Of a stretch of DNA of 64,000 bases, positions 25,313-34,376 are shown one piece after another. The stretch's first letter is position 1. The number at the start of each line of letters is the position of its first letter. A program made the position numbers and the translations under genes. Under the pieces are notes generated by a model that was given only the letters and a program-made list of their open reading frames with translations, ran no database searches and was not told where the DNA came from. Source of the DNA: Methylobacterium hispanicum (GTDB lineage: Bacteria > Pseudomonadota > Alphaproteobacteria > Rhizobiales > Beijerinckiaceae); assembly GCF_022179285.1 (NCBI RefSeq), contig NZ_BPQO01000012.1, positions 62,001 through 126,000 on the forward strand, in the 5' to 3' direction.

Positions 25313-27382
25313 CTACTCCGCCGGGACGGGACGGCCGCCGGCGGGCGCGTCGCTCTCGCGCGCCGTCCAGCCGACGGCGCGCAGCGCCCGGATGCAGGAG
25401 AGGACGCCGAAGGCGCCGATCGCCAGCACGAGGCCGATGAACACGACGGCGAGCGCCGCGTCGATCCGGTCGTTGAAGATGATCTGCGCCATCTGGTCGG
25501 CGTTCTTGGCCGGCGGCAGCACCTTGCCCTCGGCGGCGGCCGCCGCGTAGCGGTCGGCGTGGGCGAGGAAGCCGATGCGCGGGTCGGCCGAGAAGATCTT
25601 CTGCCAGCCCGCCGTGAGGGTGCAGATGCAGAGCCACAGCGTCGGGACGATGGTAACGAAGGCGTAGCGCTCGCGCTTCATCTTGAAGATCACCACCGTG
25701 CAGAGCGTCAGCGCGACCGCGGCCAGCATCTGGTTCGAGATGCCGAAGAGCGGCCACAGGGTGTTGATGCCCCCCAGCGGATCGGTCACGCCCTGGTAGA
25801 GGAAGTAACCCCAGGCCCCCACCGCGATGGCGGTCGCCACGATGCTGGGAACCCACGAGGTGGTCTCCTTGAAGGCCGGCACCGCCAGCCCGATCAGGTC
25901 CTGCACCATGAAGCGGCAGGCGCGCGTGCCCGCATCGACCGCCGTAAGGATGAAGAGCGCCTCGAACAGGATGGCGAAGTGGTACCAGAAGGCCATCATG
26001 GCCTTGCCGCCCACCGCCGAGGAGATGATGTGCGCCATGCCGACCGCCAGCGTCGGGGCGCCGCCCGCGCGCGAGATGATGGTGTGCTCGCCGACATCCT
26101 GCGCGGTCTGGGTGATGGTCTCCGGGCTGACGGGGAAGCCGAGCTTGGTCACCGCGGCCGCCGCGCTCTCCGGCGTGGTGCCGAGGATCGCCGCCGGGGT
26201 GTTCATGGTGAAGTAGACGCCCGGGTCGATCACGCAGGCCGAGATCAGCGCCATGATGGCCACGAAGGATTCCATCAGCATGCCGCCGTAGCCGACGAAG
26301 CGGGCGTCGCTCTCGTTGGCGATCAGCTTCGGGGTGGTGCCCGACGAGATCAGCGCGTGGAAGCCCGAGACGGCGCCGCACGCGATGGTGATGAACAGGA
26401 ACGGGAAGAGCTGGCCCGACCAGACCGGGCCGGTGCCGTCCACGAACTTGGTCATCGCCGGCATCTGCATGTGCGGCGCGACGACGGCGATGCCGAGCGC
26501 AAGGCCCACGATGGTACCGATCTTGAGGAAGGTCGAGAGGTAGTCGCGGGGCGCGAGCAGCAGCCAGACCGGCAGGATCGAGGCGACGAAGCCGTAGCCG
26601 ATCAGCAGCCAGCAGAGCTGGGTGCCCGTGAAGGTGAAGGCGGGGCCCCAGACCGGGCTCGCCGCGACGTTCTGGCCGTAGAGGATCGCGGCCATCAGCA
26701 GCACGAAGCCGATGATCGAGACCTCGCCGATCTTACCCGGGCGGATGTAGCGCGTGTAGACGCCCATCAGCATCGCGATCGGGATGGTCATCATCACCGT
26801 GAAGGTGCCCCAGGGGCTCTCGGCCAGCGCCTTCACGACGATGAGCGCCAGGACGGCGAGCAGGATCACCATGATCAGGAAGGTGCCCACCAGCGCGATG
26901 ATGCCGGGAATCGTGCCGAGTTCCGAGCGGATCAGCTCGCCGAGCGAGCGCCCGTCGCGGCGCATCGAGACGAACAGGACCATGAAGTCCTGCACGGCGC
27001 CGGCCAGCACCACGCCCGCCAGGATCCAGAGCATGCCGGGCAGGTAGCCCATCTGCGCGGCGAGCACCGGGCCGACCAGCGGGCCCGCGCCCGCGATCGC
27101 CGCGAAGTGGTGGCCGAACAGCACGGTCTTGTTGGTGGGGACGTAGTCGAGGCCGTCGTTGTGGCGCACCGCCGGGGTCTCGCGGGCCGGATCGAGGCGC
27201 ATCACCTTCTCGGCGATGAAGAGCGAGTAGTAGCGGTAGGCGATGAGATAGGTGCAGACCGCCGCCACCACGAGCCAGAGGGCGTTGACGGCCTCGCCGC
27301 GCTCGATCGCGACGATAGAGAGTGCGGCGGCGCCGAGCGCCCCCACCAGGGCCCAGGGCCCGTGCTTGCTGATCGCGCCCAT
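25313..27382 (-). CDS. cstA: CstA/BtsT-family pyruvate transporter (carbon starvation protein A)
   Basis: A 689-residue polytopic membrane protein of the CstA family (about 16-18 membrane segments). Typical blocks are DYVPTNKTVLFGHHFAAIAGAGPLVGP near the start, GYLPGMLWILAGVVLAGAVQD, the ACGAVSGFHALISSGTTPK region, GMAHIISSAVGG and PLFGISNQMLAAVAL. It takes up pyruvate and perhaps peptides, with YbdD. The ATG at 27382 matches the conserved N-terminus; a longer upstream frame is discarded. Methylotrophic Alphaproteobacteria depend on C3/C4 acids as alternative carbon sources, which fits with the nearby kgtP-like gene. Confidence 0.95.
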   Translation of the reverse strand: MGAISKHGPWALVGALGAAALSIVAIERGEAVNALWLVVAAVCTYLIAYRYYSLFIAEKVMRLDPARETPAVRHNDGLDYVPTNKTVLFGHHFAAIAGAGPLVGPVLAAQMGYLPGMLWILAGVVLAGAVQDFMVLFVSMRRDGRSLGELIRSELGTIPGIIALVGTFLIMVILLAVLALIVVKALAESPWGTFTVMMTIPIAMLMGVYTRYIRPGKIGEVSIIGFVLLMAAILYGQNVAASPVWGPAFTFTGTQLCWLLIGYGFVASILPVWLLLAPRDYLSTFLKIGTIVGLALGIAVVAPHMQMPAMTKFVDGTGPVWSGQLFPFLFITIACGAVSGFHALISSGTTPKLIANESDARFVGYGGMLMESFVAIMALISACVIDPGVYFTMNTPAAILGTTPESAAAAVTKLGFPVSPETITQTAQDVGEHTIISRAGGAPTLAVGMAHIISSAVGGKAMMAFWYHFAILFEALFILTAVDAGTRACRFMVQDLIGLAVPAFKETTSWVPSIVATAIAVGAWGYFLYQGVTDPLGGINTLWPLFGISNQMLAAVALTLCTVVIFKMKRERYAFVTIVPTLWLCICTLTAGWQKIFSADPRIGFLAHADRYAAAAAEGKVLPPAKNADQMAQIIFNDRIDAALAVVFIGLVLAIGAFGVLSCIRALRAVGWTARESDAPAGGRPVPAE

Positions 27383-27595
27383 GGGCGTCCCACTCCAAGA
27401 ACCGGCTCTTCCGCGGCCGGCAATCCGGGCCCCTTCTGGCGCAAAATTTTCGGGTGGAGAACAGGGATTGGTTAATTTCCCGGAACAATCGCCGCGCTCG
27501 CTCAAGCGCCGCAGCCCGCGCGCCGCGCGGGTTTGACCGGTTGCACGGGCAAATCTAGACCACCCCACCGGTTGCGGTTGGTGGGAGACGAGACG

Positions 27596-28462
27596 ATGGC
27601 GAAGGTAGCCTTTCTGGGCCTCGGCGTGATGGGAAGCCCGATGGCCCGACACCTGGCGGCCAAGGGCCACGACGTCACGGTCTACAACCGCACGGCCGCC
27701 AAGGCCGAGGCCTGGGTCGCGGCGAACGGGGGCGCGCACGCCGCGACGCCGCGCGAGGCGGTGCGCGGCGCCGAGATCGTCTTCGCTTGCGTCGGCAACG
27801 ACGACGACCTCCGCAGCGTCGTGCTGGGCGCGGACGGGGCGCTCGCCGGGATGGAGCGGGGCGCCACCTTCGTGGACCACACCACCGCCTCGGCCGAGGT
27901 GGCGCGCGAACTCGCGGCTGCCGCCGCCGAGGCCGGCATCGGCTTCGTGGACGCGCCGGTCTCCGGCGGCCAGGCCGGCGCCGAGAACGGCGTGCTCACC
28001 GTGATGTGCGGCGGCGATCCGGAGACCTACGCGCGGGTCGAGCCGGCCATCATGAGCTTCGCCCGCGCCTGCCGCCTGATGGGCCCGGCGGGCGCCGGCC
28101 AGCTCACCAAGATGGTCAACCAGATCTGCATCGCCGGCCTCGTCCAGGGCCTGTCGGAGGGCGTACACTTCGCCAAGCGCGCCGGCCTCGACGTCGAGGC
28201 GGTGCTGGAGGTGATCTCCAAGGGCGCGGCCGGCTCCTGGCAGATGGAGAACCGCGGCAAGACCATGAATGCCGGCACGTTCGATTTCGGCTTCGCGGTC
28301 GACTGGATGCGCAAGGATCTCGGCATCCTGCTCGACGAGGCCCGCCGCAACGGCGCCAAGCTGCCCATCAGTGCCCTCGTGGACCAGTTCTACGCCGAGG
28401 TGCAGAGCATGGGCGGCGGCCGCTGGGACACGTCGAGCCTGGTCGCGCGCCTGGAGCGCTGA
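27596..28462 (+). CDS. NAD(P)-dependent beta-hydroxyacid dehydrogenase (3-hydroxyisobutyrate/tartronate-semialdehyde reductase family)
   Basis: A 288-residue beta-hydroxyacid dehydrogenase. The Rossmann motif AFLGLGVMGSPMARHLAAKGH is at the start, the substrate motif FVDAPVSGGQAGAENG is central, and the catalytic Lys lies in GAGQLTKMVNQI. KGAAGSWQMENRG and DFGFAVDWMRKDLGI complete the family picture. Members reduce or oxidise 3-hydroxyisobutyrate, tartronate semialdehyde or glyoxylate/succinic semialdehyde; the sequence alone does not decide which. It could supply the missing mmsB step for the valine-pathway genes at the window end, but this is inference. The ATG follows GTGGGAGACGAG. Confidence 0.88.
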   Translation: MAKVAFLGLGVMGSPMARHLAAKGHDVTVYNRTAAKAEAWVAANGGAHAATPREAVRGAEIVFACVGNDDDLRSVVLGADGALAGMERGATFVDHTTASAEVARELAAAAAEAGIGFVDAPVSGGQAGAENGVLTVMCGGDPETYARVEPAIMSFARACRLMGPAGAGQLTKMVNQICIAGLVQGLSEGVHFAKRAGLDVEAVLEVISKGAAGSWQMENRGKTMNAGTFDFGFAVDWMRKDLGILLDEARRNGAKLPISALVDQFYAEVQSMGGGRWDTSSLVARLER

Positions 28463-28500
28463 GGTCCGACGGCCGGCGGGGGCTTGCGTCCGCCGCTGAC

Positions 28501-28666
28501 CTTTCCCGGACAGGTGGGGTGAAGCAGAACCCGATCCGGGACCCAGCACAAGAGGACGCGGAGCGGCCGCGTTCCGCATCGGCGCATGAAGGTCGGGCCG
28601 CTGCGCGGCGCTCCATCCTCTGGATCCCGGATCACCGTCCGCCGACGCTCCAGGCGTCCGGGAAAG
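28501..28666. repeat. Compound nested inverted repeat between the dehydrogenase and miaA
   Basis: Outer arms CTTTCCCGGAC (28501-28511) / GTCCGGGAAAG (28656-28666) and inner arms GATCCGGGA (28533-28541) / TCCCGGATC (28625-28633), all perfect. The 166-base element fills the gap between convergent genes and resembles small non-autonomous repeats found between alphaproteobacterial genes. It may also serve as a bidirectional transcription end. Confidence 0.65.
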
Positions 28667-28676
28667 GGGCGGAGCC

Positions 28677-29609
28677 TCAATCGGCCAACCGCCCCGCCGC
28701 CTCCGGATCGAGCCACGTCCAGTCCGTCCCCATCTGGTGGCGGAACCACGTGAACTGGCGCTTGGCGTAGGCGCGGGTGTCGGCCTGCCCCCGCGCAATC
28801 GCGTCCTCCAGGCGCATCGTGCCGTCGAGATGGGCGATCAGGGCCGGCACGCCGTGGGCGCGCATGATCGGCAGCAGCGGATCGAGCCGGCGCGCCCGCA
28901 GCGCCGCCACCTCGTCCAGCGCGCCGCCCGCGATCATCGCGCGGAAGCGCGCGTCGATGCGCGCCCGCAGGACGTCGCGGTCGGGTGCCAGGAAGATCCG
29001 TCTCAGCGGCAGGCCGGCGAGCGGGCCGGGCAGGCGCTCGCCCCGGAAGGCGGCGATGGGCCGGCCGGTCGCGGCCAGCACCTCGAGCGCCCGCAGGATC
29101 CGGGCGCGGTCGCTCGGGCGCAGGCCGGCCGCGCCCTCCGGATCCTGCGCGGCGAGGTCGGCGTGGAGCGCCTCGGTCGCGCGCTCCGCCGCGCGGGCGC
29201 GCACCTCGGCCCGCACGGCGTCGGGCACGGGCGGCATCTCCGAGAACCCCTCCTCGAGCGCGCGGAAGTACAGGCCGGTGCCGCCGCAGAAGACCGGCAG
29301 CCGCCCGCCGAGGTCGGCGAGGAGCGCGGCGACGTCCCGGGCGAACCGGCCGGCCGAGTGGTTCACCGCCCCATCGACGTGGCCATAGAGGCGGTGGGGC
29401 ACCCGCGCCGCCTCGGCCGCGTCCGGCCGCGCGGTGAGCACGCGCAGGTCGGCGTAGACCTGCATCGAGTCCGTGTTGACCACGACGCCGCAGTGCCGGA
29501 GCGCCAGGGCGGCGGCGAGCGCCGACTTGCCCGAGGCGGTCGGCCCTGCAATGAGGATCGCCGCCGGCCGCCCGCCCGCCGGCTCCCGTGACTCGACGCT
29601 CCCCGACAC
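28677..29609 (-). CDS. miaA: tRNA dimethylallyltransferase MiaA
   Basis: A 310-residue MiaA. The P-loop is [17 protein letters not shown], followed by [21 protein letters not shown] (substrate binding), [24 protein letters not shown] and a C-terminal [14 protein letters not shown]. It transfers a dimethylallyl group to A37 of tRNAs that read UNN codons. It starts with GTG at 29609. The serB start lies only 18 bases away on the other strand, so the two divergent promoters must lie within each other's coding regions or overlap. Confidence 0.95.
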   Translation of the reverse strand: MSGSVESREPAGGRPAAILIAGPTASGKSALAAALALRHCGVVVNTDSMQVYADLRVLTARPDAAEAARVPHRLYGHVDGAVNHSAGRFARDVAALLADLGGRLPVFCGGTGLYFRALEEGFSEMPPVPDAVRAEVRARAAERATEALHADLAAQDPEGAAGLRPSDRARILRALEVLAATGRPIAAFRGERLPGPLAGLPLRRIFLAPDRDVLRARIDARFRAMIAGGALDEVAALRARRLDPLLPIMRAHGVPALIAHLDGTMRLEDAIARGQADTRAYAKRQFTWFRHQMGTDWTWLDPEAAGRLAD

Positions 29610-29627
29610 CAGCCTGGACGCTCCCCG

Positions 29628-30524
29628 ATGACCCTCGTCGCGGTCCTGATATCAAACCCGCAGCGGCCCGCCATCACCGATGCGGTGCTGGCCGAGGCGC
29701 GGCGCGTGCTCGCGACCGAGCACCAGCCGCGGGTGCTGCACGGCGAAGTCGCGGCCGAGATCCTGGTGCCGGGCGCGCCCGCCGCGGCCCCGGCGCTCGC
29801 CGAGCGCCTGCGCGCGGCGCTCGGGTCCGAGCCGATCGACGTCGCGGTGCTCGGCGCGGACGCGCACCGCCGCAAGCGCCTGTTCCTGGCCGACATGGAT
29901 TCCACCATGATCGAGCAGGAATGCATCGACGAGCTGGCGGACATGGTCGGGCTGAAGCCCCACGTGGCGGCGATCACCGAGCGGGCGATGCGCGGCGAGA
30001 TCGCCTTCGAGCCGGCCCTGCGCGAGCGCGTCGCGCTGCTGAAGGACCTGCCGGTCGGCACGATCGACGGGCTGATCGCCGAGCGCATCACGCTCACGCC
30101 GGGCGGGCGCACGCTGGTGCGGACGCTCAAGGCGCACGGCGCGCGCACCTGCCTCGTCTCGGGCGGCTTCACCCTGTTCACCGGCCCCGTGGCCGACAGG
30201 CTCGGCTTCGACGAGAACCACGCCAACCGGCTCGTCCTCGCGGGGGACCGGCTCGCCGGCACGGTCGCGGAGCCCATCGTCGGCAAGGAGGCCAAGCGGG
30301 CGACGCTGATCGACCTGCGCACCCGGCTCGGCCTCGACCCGGCCGAGACGCTCGCGGTCGGCGACGGGGCGAACGACCTCGCCATGATCGCCGAGGCCGG
30401 CCTCGGCGTCGCCTTCCGGGCCAAGCCCGCCGTGGCGGAGGCGGCGCGCGCGCGCATCGACCACGGCGACCTCACGGCGCTGCTCTACCTGCAGGGCTTC
30501 GGAGCGGCCGAGTTCGTGGACTGA
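29628..30524 (+). CDS. serB: Phosphoserine phosphatase SerB
   Basis: A 298-residue HAD phosphatase. Motif I is [20 protein letters not shown] (nucleophile Asp in DMDST), motif [12 protein letters not shown], the lysine GKEAKRATL, and motif [21 protein letters not shown]. The N-terminal ~85 residues form the variable ACT-like domain of SerB. It makes L-serine from phosphoserine; serine is central to the methylotrophic serine cycle, though the gene is general. It is divergent from miaA with an 18-base gap. Confidence 0.95.
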   Translation: MTLVAVLISNPQRPAITDAVLAEARRVLATEHQPRVLHGEVAAEILVPGAPAAAPALAERLRAALGSEPIDVAVLGADAHRRKRLFLADMDSTMIEQECIDELADMVGLKPHVAAITERAMRGEIAFEPALRERVALLKDLPVGTIDGLIAERITLTPGGRTLVRTLKAHGARTCLVSGGFTLFTGPVADRLGFDENHANRLVLAGDRLAGTVAEPIVGKEAKRATLIDLRTRLGLDPAETLAVGDGANDLAMIAEAGLGVAFRAKPAVAEAARARIDHGDLTALLYLQGFGAAEFVD

Positions 30525-30586
30525 TCCCCGGTACGCTGAAGAGATACGGCGCGTGCGGCGCTCGACGGACAAGCTCAGCCGTTCGC

Positions 30587-30604
30587 CGGACAAAGTGTAG
30601 CAGG
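30587..30604. repeat. Second copy of the 18-base CGGACAAA-TGTA-CAGG motif
   Basis: CGGACAAAGTGTAGCAGG, 16 of 18 identical to 8515-8532, here 62 bases before the BA14K-protein ATG. The element could be regulatory or repeat debris. Confidence 0.35.
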
Positions 30605-30665
30605 CATAGGATCCCGCAATCGAGCGTTGACCGGACAGATAGTCATCACGTTCGATGAGGTCGGC

Positions 30666-31277
30666 ATGCTCAAGCACTCCCTCCTGTTCGCGTCGGCGGT
30701 CGCCGGCGCGCTCACCCTGATCCCGGCAGCCTCCGAGGCCCAGAACGTCCTGGCCTTCCGGGGCGGCGGGGGCGGCGGCAACGCGCTGGCGGGCGGCTTC
30801 GCCGGTCGCGGCGTCGGCGGCGGCGCCATCGGCGGCGGCTTCAACCGCGGCGGCGTCGGGATCGGCGGCGGCTTCAATCGTGGGGCCGGCTTCGGCGGGG
30901 CCGGTCTGGCGGGCCGCGGCTACGGCTTCAACCGCGGCTACGGCTTCAACCGCGGTTATTACGGCAACCGCTACGGATACGGCTACGGCCGGCGCGGCTA
31001 CGGCCTCGGCGGCCTCGGCGTCGGCGTGGGGCTCGGCCTCGCGGGCGGCCTGGCGGCCGGCAGCCTCTACGGCGGCTACGGCTATCCGGGCTACGGCTAC
31101 GACGACGGCTATTACGGCGGCTACGCCCCGGCGGGTTACGGCTACGCCCCGGTGAACTACGGCTATGCCGAGACCGACGGCTCGGCCGAGGAGGCCTGCG
31201 CGCGCCGCTTCCGCACCTACGACCCGCGGACCGGCACCTACATCGCCAAGGGCGGCGTGCGCCGCGCCTGCCCCTGA
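30666..31277 (+). CDS. Glycine-rich exported protein with BA14K-like C-terminus
   Basis: A 203-residue exported protein: signal peptide LLFASAVAGALTLIPAASEA, a long Gly/Tyr/Asn/Arg-rich region with imperfect GYGFNRGYGFNRGY repeats and a hydrophobic Gly zipper (LGVGVGLGLAGGLAAGSLY), and a C-terminal BA14K-like segment CARRFRTYDPRTGTYIAKGG ending RRACP, with the two conserved Cys. BA14K proteins are immunoreactive, lectin-like Brucella-type proteins of uncertain role. The chosen ATG follows GAGG. It is probably a single-gene unit ended by the hairpin at 31304. Confidence 0.8.
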   Translation: MLKHSLLFASAVAGALTLIPAASEAQNVLAFRGGGGGGNALAGGFAGRGVGGGAIGGGFNRGGVGIGGGFNRGAGFGGAGLAGRGYGFNRGYGFNRGYYGNRYGYGYGRRGYGLGGLGVGVGLGLAGGLAAGSLYGGYGYPGYGYDDGYYGGYAPAGYGYAPVNYGYAETDGSAEEACARRFRTYDPRTGTYIAKGGVRRACP

Positions 31278-31303
31278 GCCGACGGACCCGCTCGACGCGC
31301 GGA

Positions 31304-31333
31304 CGGCCCCGCACGCGACGGCGTGCGGGGCCG
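31304..31333 (+). terminator. Terminator after the BA14K-like gene
   Basis: Perfect 13-base inverted repeat CGGCCCCGCACGC / GCGTGCGGGGCCG with a GACG loop, followed by CTTCTTC, 26 bases after the stop codon. Confidence 0.8.
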
Positions 31334-31379
31334 CTTCTTCGTGCGAGGCCCCGATCCGAGGCGATGAGAAGGACGCGCG

Positions 31380-31592
31380 ATGACCGCGGAGGCCGTACAG
31401 ACCCTCAACCGAGCCCGGGCGAGCCTCGCGCGGGCGCGCGACGGGCTGGCCCGCCGCATCGCCGGCATGGATCCCTCGCCCGTCACCATGGCCGAGGACC
31501 TCACGCGGATCCTGGTGGCGATCGAGGCCGTGGACCGGGCCCTGACCGCGGAGGGCCACCCCTACATGCCGCCCGACCTCGCCGCGGGCTGA
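31380..31592 (+). CDS. Small helical hypothetical protein
   Basis: A 70-residue protein predicted to be two helices (LNRARASLARARDGLARRIAG and MAEDLTRILVAIEAVDRALTAEG), cytoplasmic, no Cys. The ATG follows AAGGA. Its stop is 15 bases from that of convergent moaA. I do not recognise a family; gene-like spacing and the ribosome binding site are the only support. Confidence 0.5.
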   Translation: MTAEAVQTLNRARASLARARDGLARRIAGMDPSPVTMAEDLTRILVAIEAVDRALTAEGHPYMPPDLAAG

Positions 31593-31607
31593 GCGGGCGC
31601 GCCCGCC

Positions 31608-32693
31608 TCAGCCGCCCGTCACGCTCATGTGGCGCGGCACCGCCGCCTTGCGCTGGCGCTCGATGACGAAGTCGTGCCCCTTCGGCTTGCGGGCGATCGC
31701 GTCGATCACCGCCTGCGTCACCAGCGCGTCGTCGGGCGAGGCGCGGAGCGCCGCGCGCAGGTCCGCCGCGTCCTCCTGGCCGAGGCACATGTAGAGCTTG
31801 CCGGTACAGGTCAGGCGCACCCGGTTGCAGCTCTCGCAGAAATTGTGGGTCAGCGGCGTGATGAAGCCGAGCCGCCCGCCCGTCTCCTCGACCCGGACGT
31901 AGCGGGCCGGACCGCCGGTGCGGTCGGGCAGCGGGGTCAGGGTCCAGCGCTCCTCGAGGCGCGCGCGGGCCACCGAGAGCGGCAGGAACTGGTCGGTGCG
32001 GTCGCCCTCGACCTCGCCGAGCGGCATCACCTCGATCAGCGTCATCTCCATGCCGAGCCCGTGGGCCCAGGCGATCATGTCGGCGATCTCGTGCTCGTTG
32101 ACGCCCTTCAGCGCCACCGCGTTGATCTTCACCTTGATCCCCGCCTCGCGCGCCGCCGCGATCCCGTCGAGCACGACCTTCAGGTCGCCGCGCCGGGTGA
32201 TCGCCCGGAACTTGTCCGGGTCGAGGGTGTCCAGCGAGACGTTGACCCGGCGCACGCCGAGGTCGGCGAGCTCACCCGCGAAGCGCCCGAGCTGCGTGCC
32301 GTTGGTGGTCAGCGTCAGCTCCTGCAGCGCCCCCGAATCGAGGTGGCGCGAGAGCCGCCGGAACAGGTGCAGGATGTCGCGCCGGACCAGGGGCTCGCCG
32401 CCCGTGATGCGAAGCTTGCGCACGCCCCGCGCGATGAACACGCCGCAGAGCCGGTCCAGCTCCTCCAGCGTGAGCAGGTCGCGCTTGGGCAGGAAGTTCA
32501 TCTCCTCCGCCATGCAGTAGACGCAGCGCAGGTCGCAGCGATCCGTGACGGAGATGCGCAGATAGGTGATCGCCCGCTGGAACGGGTCGATCAGCGGCGT
32601 CACGGGCGCGGCGGTGTCGGTACGCGGACCCCACATACGGAACTCGGTGCTCTGCGGCGTGGCGGGCGATACGTCGGGTGACGAACCTGGCAT
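31608..32693 (-). CDS. moaA: GTP 3',8-cyclase MoaA
   Basis: A radical SAM enzyme of about 361 residues that starts molybdenum cofactor synthesis by converting GTP to the 3',8-cyclic intermediate. Visible features: [10 protein letters not shown] (CxxxCxxC cluster), [31 protein letters not shown], the second cluster site [19 protein letters not shown], and the essential C-terminal GG (SVTGG). The start is uncertain: ATG at 32693 or the ATG at 32636 closer to the conserved domain. The product is needed by the paoABC aldehyde oxidoreductase 7 kb away. It is divergent from the DUF971 gene. Confidence 0.95.
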   Translation of the reverse strand: MPGSSPDVSPATPQSTEFRMWGPRTDTAAPVTPLIDPFQRAITYLRISVTDRCDLRCVYCMAEEMNFLPKRDLLTLEELDRLCGVFIARGVRKLRITGGEPLVRRDILHLFRRLSRHLDSGALQELTLTTNGTQLGRFAGELADLGVRRVNVSLDTLDPDKFRAITRRGDLKVVLDGIAAAREAGIKVKINAVALKGVNEHEIADMIAWAHGLGMEMTLIEVMPLGEVEGDRTDQFLPLSVARARLEERWTLTPLPDRTGGPARYVRVEETGGRLGFITPLTHNFCESCNRVRLTCTGKLYMCLGQEDAADLRAALRASPDDALVTQAVIDAIARKPKGHDFVIERQRKAAVPRHMSVTGG

Positions 32694-32764
32694 GCCTTGG
32701 CATATGAGGGGATGCGCGCCGCGGAGCAAGCGTGGGCGCGGAACGCTTCCAGGGAGATTGGACC

Positions 32765-33196
32765 GTGAGCGAGGAACGCTGGCCCACCGAGATCCGCCTG
32801 TCCGCGGACAGGCGCGTCCTCAAACTGGCCTTCGACGACGGAGGGCGCTTCGACCTGCCGGCCGAGTACCTGCGGATCTCGAGCCCGTCCGCCGAGGTGC
32901 AGGGTCACTCGCCGGCCGAGCGCAAGGTCATCGGCGGCAAGCGCAACGTCGAGATCCTATCGGTGCAGCCGGTGGGCAACTACGCGGTGAAGCTCGCCTT
33001 CGACGACATGCACGACACCGGCATCTACGGCTGGGGCTACCTGCACGAGCTGGGCGCGCAGTACGGCGACCGCTGGCAGACCTACCTGAAGGAGCTGGCC
33101 GAGCGCGGCCTCGACCGCGACAGGCGGGGACAGGCCGACCTCAAGGCCAAGGCGGCCGGCGGTGGATGCGGCGGCGGCTCCTGCGGCTGCCACTGA
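32765..33196 (+). CDS. DUF971 (GBBH-like N-terminal domain) protein with Cys-rich tail
   Basis: A 143-residue DUF971 protein: [40 protein letters not shown], then [31 protein letters not shown], which is the gamma-butyrobetaine-hydroxylase-like fold that is also fused to some Mrp/ApbC iron-sulfur carriers. The C-terminal tail [12 protein letters not shown] adds three Cys and a His that could bind an Fe-S cluster or metal. It starts with GTG behind GGGAG and is divergent from moaA, another Fe-S protein. Function unproven; a link to Fe-S or Moco assembly is inference. Confidence 0.8.
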   Translation: MSEERWPTEIRLSADRRVLKLAFDDGGRFDLPAEYLRISSPSAEVQGHSPAERKVIGGKRNVEILSVQPVGNYAVKLAFDDMHDTGIYGWGYLHELGAQYGDRWQTYLKELAERGLDRDRRGQADLKAKAAGGGCGGGSCGCH

Positions 33197-33224
33197 GAAC
33201 GCCCCCGCGCGATCGCGAGGGCTC

Positions 33225-33253
33225 CCCCTCTCCCCGCGCAGCGGGGAGAGGGG
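33225..33253. repeat. REP-like palindrome (CCCCTCTCCCCGC/GCGGGGAGAGGGG)
   Basis: Perfect 13-base inverted repeat with GCA loop in the gap between the DUF971 gene and the convergent L,D-transpeptidase. Same family as the element at 11928. Confidence 0.8.
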
Positions 33254-33331
33254 ATCCGACGAACTCCGTGCGCGTGCGCGAAAAAAGGCCTGCGTCGCCG
33301 CCGGCCCGCTCAGAATGGATGCGTCCGGCGC

Positions 33332-33994
33332 TCAGCGCTGGACGATGACCTTCGTGCCCACCTTCGTGCGGGTGTAGAGGTCGGTGACGTCCTCGTTGGT
33401 CATGCGGATGCAGCCCGACGAGACGGCGGTGCCGATGCTCTCCGGCTCGTTCGAGCCGTGGATGCGGTAGATGGTGCCGCCGAGATACATCGCGCGAGCG
33501 CCGAGCGGGTTCTCGATGCCGCCCTTCATGTAGCGCGGCAGGTCGGGCCGGCGGCGCAGCATCGTGGCGGGCGGGCGCCAATCCGGCCACTCGCGCTTCA
33601 TCGTGATGGTCTGCACGCCGCCCCAGGTGAAGCCCGGGCGGCCGACGCCGACGCCGTAGCGCAGGGCCTGGCCGCCGCCGAGCACGTAGTAGAGCCGCCG
33701 CTCGGCCGTCGACACCACGATGGTGCCGGCGCCGTAGGGACCGTTATAGGCCACCGTCTCGCGCGGGATCGCCGACATCTGCGGGACCGCGGAGGCCAGC
33801 GGGTCGGCGGCGTTGAGCGAGGCGTTGGAGACCGGCACGGCCACGGTCTCGACCGCCTGCGGGCGCACGCGCACCGTGAGGGCGTTGTCGAGGGGCTGGC
33901 GGGTCAGCGGATCGATCTCGTAGGCGAGCGCGGGCGAGGCCCAGGCCGCGGCGGCGCAGGCGAGCCCGGCGAGGGCGGTGGCGGAACGACGCAT
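33332..33994 (-). CDS. L,D-transpeptidase (YkuD family)
   Basis: A 220-residue exported YkuD enzyme. Signal peptide ATALAGLACAAAAWASPALA, the substrate-binding segment GTIVVSTAERRLYYVLGGGQALRYGVGVG and the catalytic IHGSNEPESIGTAVSSGCIRMTN with the nucleophilic Cys. It should form L,D cross-links in peptidoglycan or attach proteins to it in the periplasm. Alphaproteobacteria usually carry many paralogues; a different one lies at 7377. The chosen ATG follows GAGAGA. The 382-base region upstream holds the putative small RNA described separately. Confidence 0.92.
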   Translation of the reverse strand: MRRSATALAGLACAAAAWASPALAYEIDPLTRQPLDNALTVRVRPQAVETVAVPVSNASLNAADPLASAVPQMSAIPRETVAYNGPYGAGTIVVSTAERRLYYVLGGGQALRYGVGVGRPGFTWGGVQTITMKREWPDWRPPATMLRRRPDLPRYMKGGIENPLGARAMYLGGTIYRIHGSNEPESIGTAVSSGCIRMTNEDVTDLYTRTKVGTKVIVQR

Positions 33995-34245
33995 CGAGGT
34001 CTCTCGAAGGCAGGCGGGAAGGTGCGGGACGCGACAGGTTGGTCGGCACGCACGATGGCGCGCGACGTCTCGCCAACGGGTAAACGACGCGCGCGCAAAG
34101 CCAAGCTTCAAACCTGCTCCGGCCGCGCTTCCGCCGGCCTCGTGACCCCGTGGCAACACTGTGGCAGCTTGGCCGTAAGACGGGAATAAACGGCCGCGTG
34201 CGGCTGAACGAGCGACATCGACCGCATATCGTATACAATTTTCAC
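33995..34245. other. Non-coding gap upstream of the L,D-transpeptidase
   Basis: No convincing gene. Mixed base composition, with an A/T-richer patch at 34222-34245 (ATCGTATACAATTTTCAC). Likely holds the promoter of the transpeptidase on the minus strand, but I cannot place its -35/-10 with confidence. The plus-strand promoter of the putative RNA at 34246 lies at its right end. Confidence 0.5.
34212..34239 (+). promoter_or_regulatory. Sigma-70-like promoter of a putative small RNA
   Basis: GCGACA (34212-34217; four of six to TTGACA), 16-base spacer, TACAAT (34234-34239; five of six to TATAAT). No plus-strand gene lies downstream before the hairpin with T run at 34325-34370. Confidence 0.35.
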
Positions 34246-34370
34246 GCGAACCGGGCTGCCCCGCGAACCGAATCACGGTTGAGTGATCGCGCCCGTCCCC
34301 TGAGACCGCGGGCCACCTTTCGAGCGCGCGCTTCTCCCGCGACCCTTTCGCGGAGGAGCGCGCGTCTTTT
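34246..34370 (+). ncRNA. Putative intergenic small RNA (candidate only)
   Basis: A stretch of about 125 bases bounded by a sigma-70-like promoter (34212-34239) and a Rho-independent-like terminator on the same strand: imperfect hairpin 34325-34342 / 34348-34364 followed by TCTTTT. No open reading frame of note lies in between and both flanking genes are on the minus strand, so the plus-strand terminator would otherwise have no purpose. It could also be a 3' hairpin of nadC read in reverse. Expression evidence is needed to accept it. Confidence 0.3.
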
Positions 34371-34376
34371 GTGTGC

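Noticed and set aside
32634..32693. Alternative moaA start at the ATG 32636
   Set aside because: Not excluded, but the ATG at 32693 keeps more of the conserved spacing to [10 protein letters not shown]; the start remains uncertain and is stated as such.
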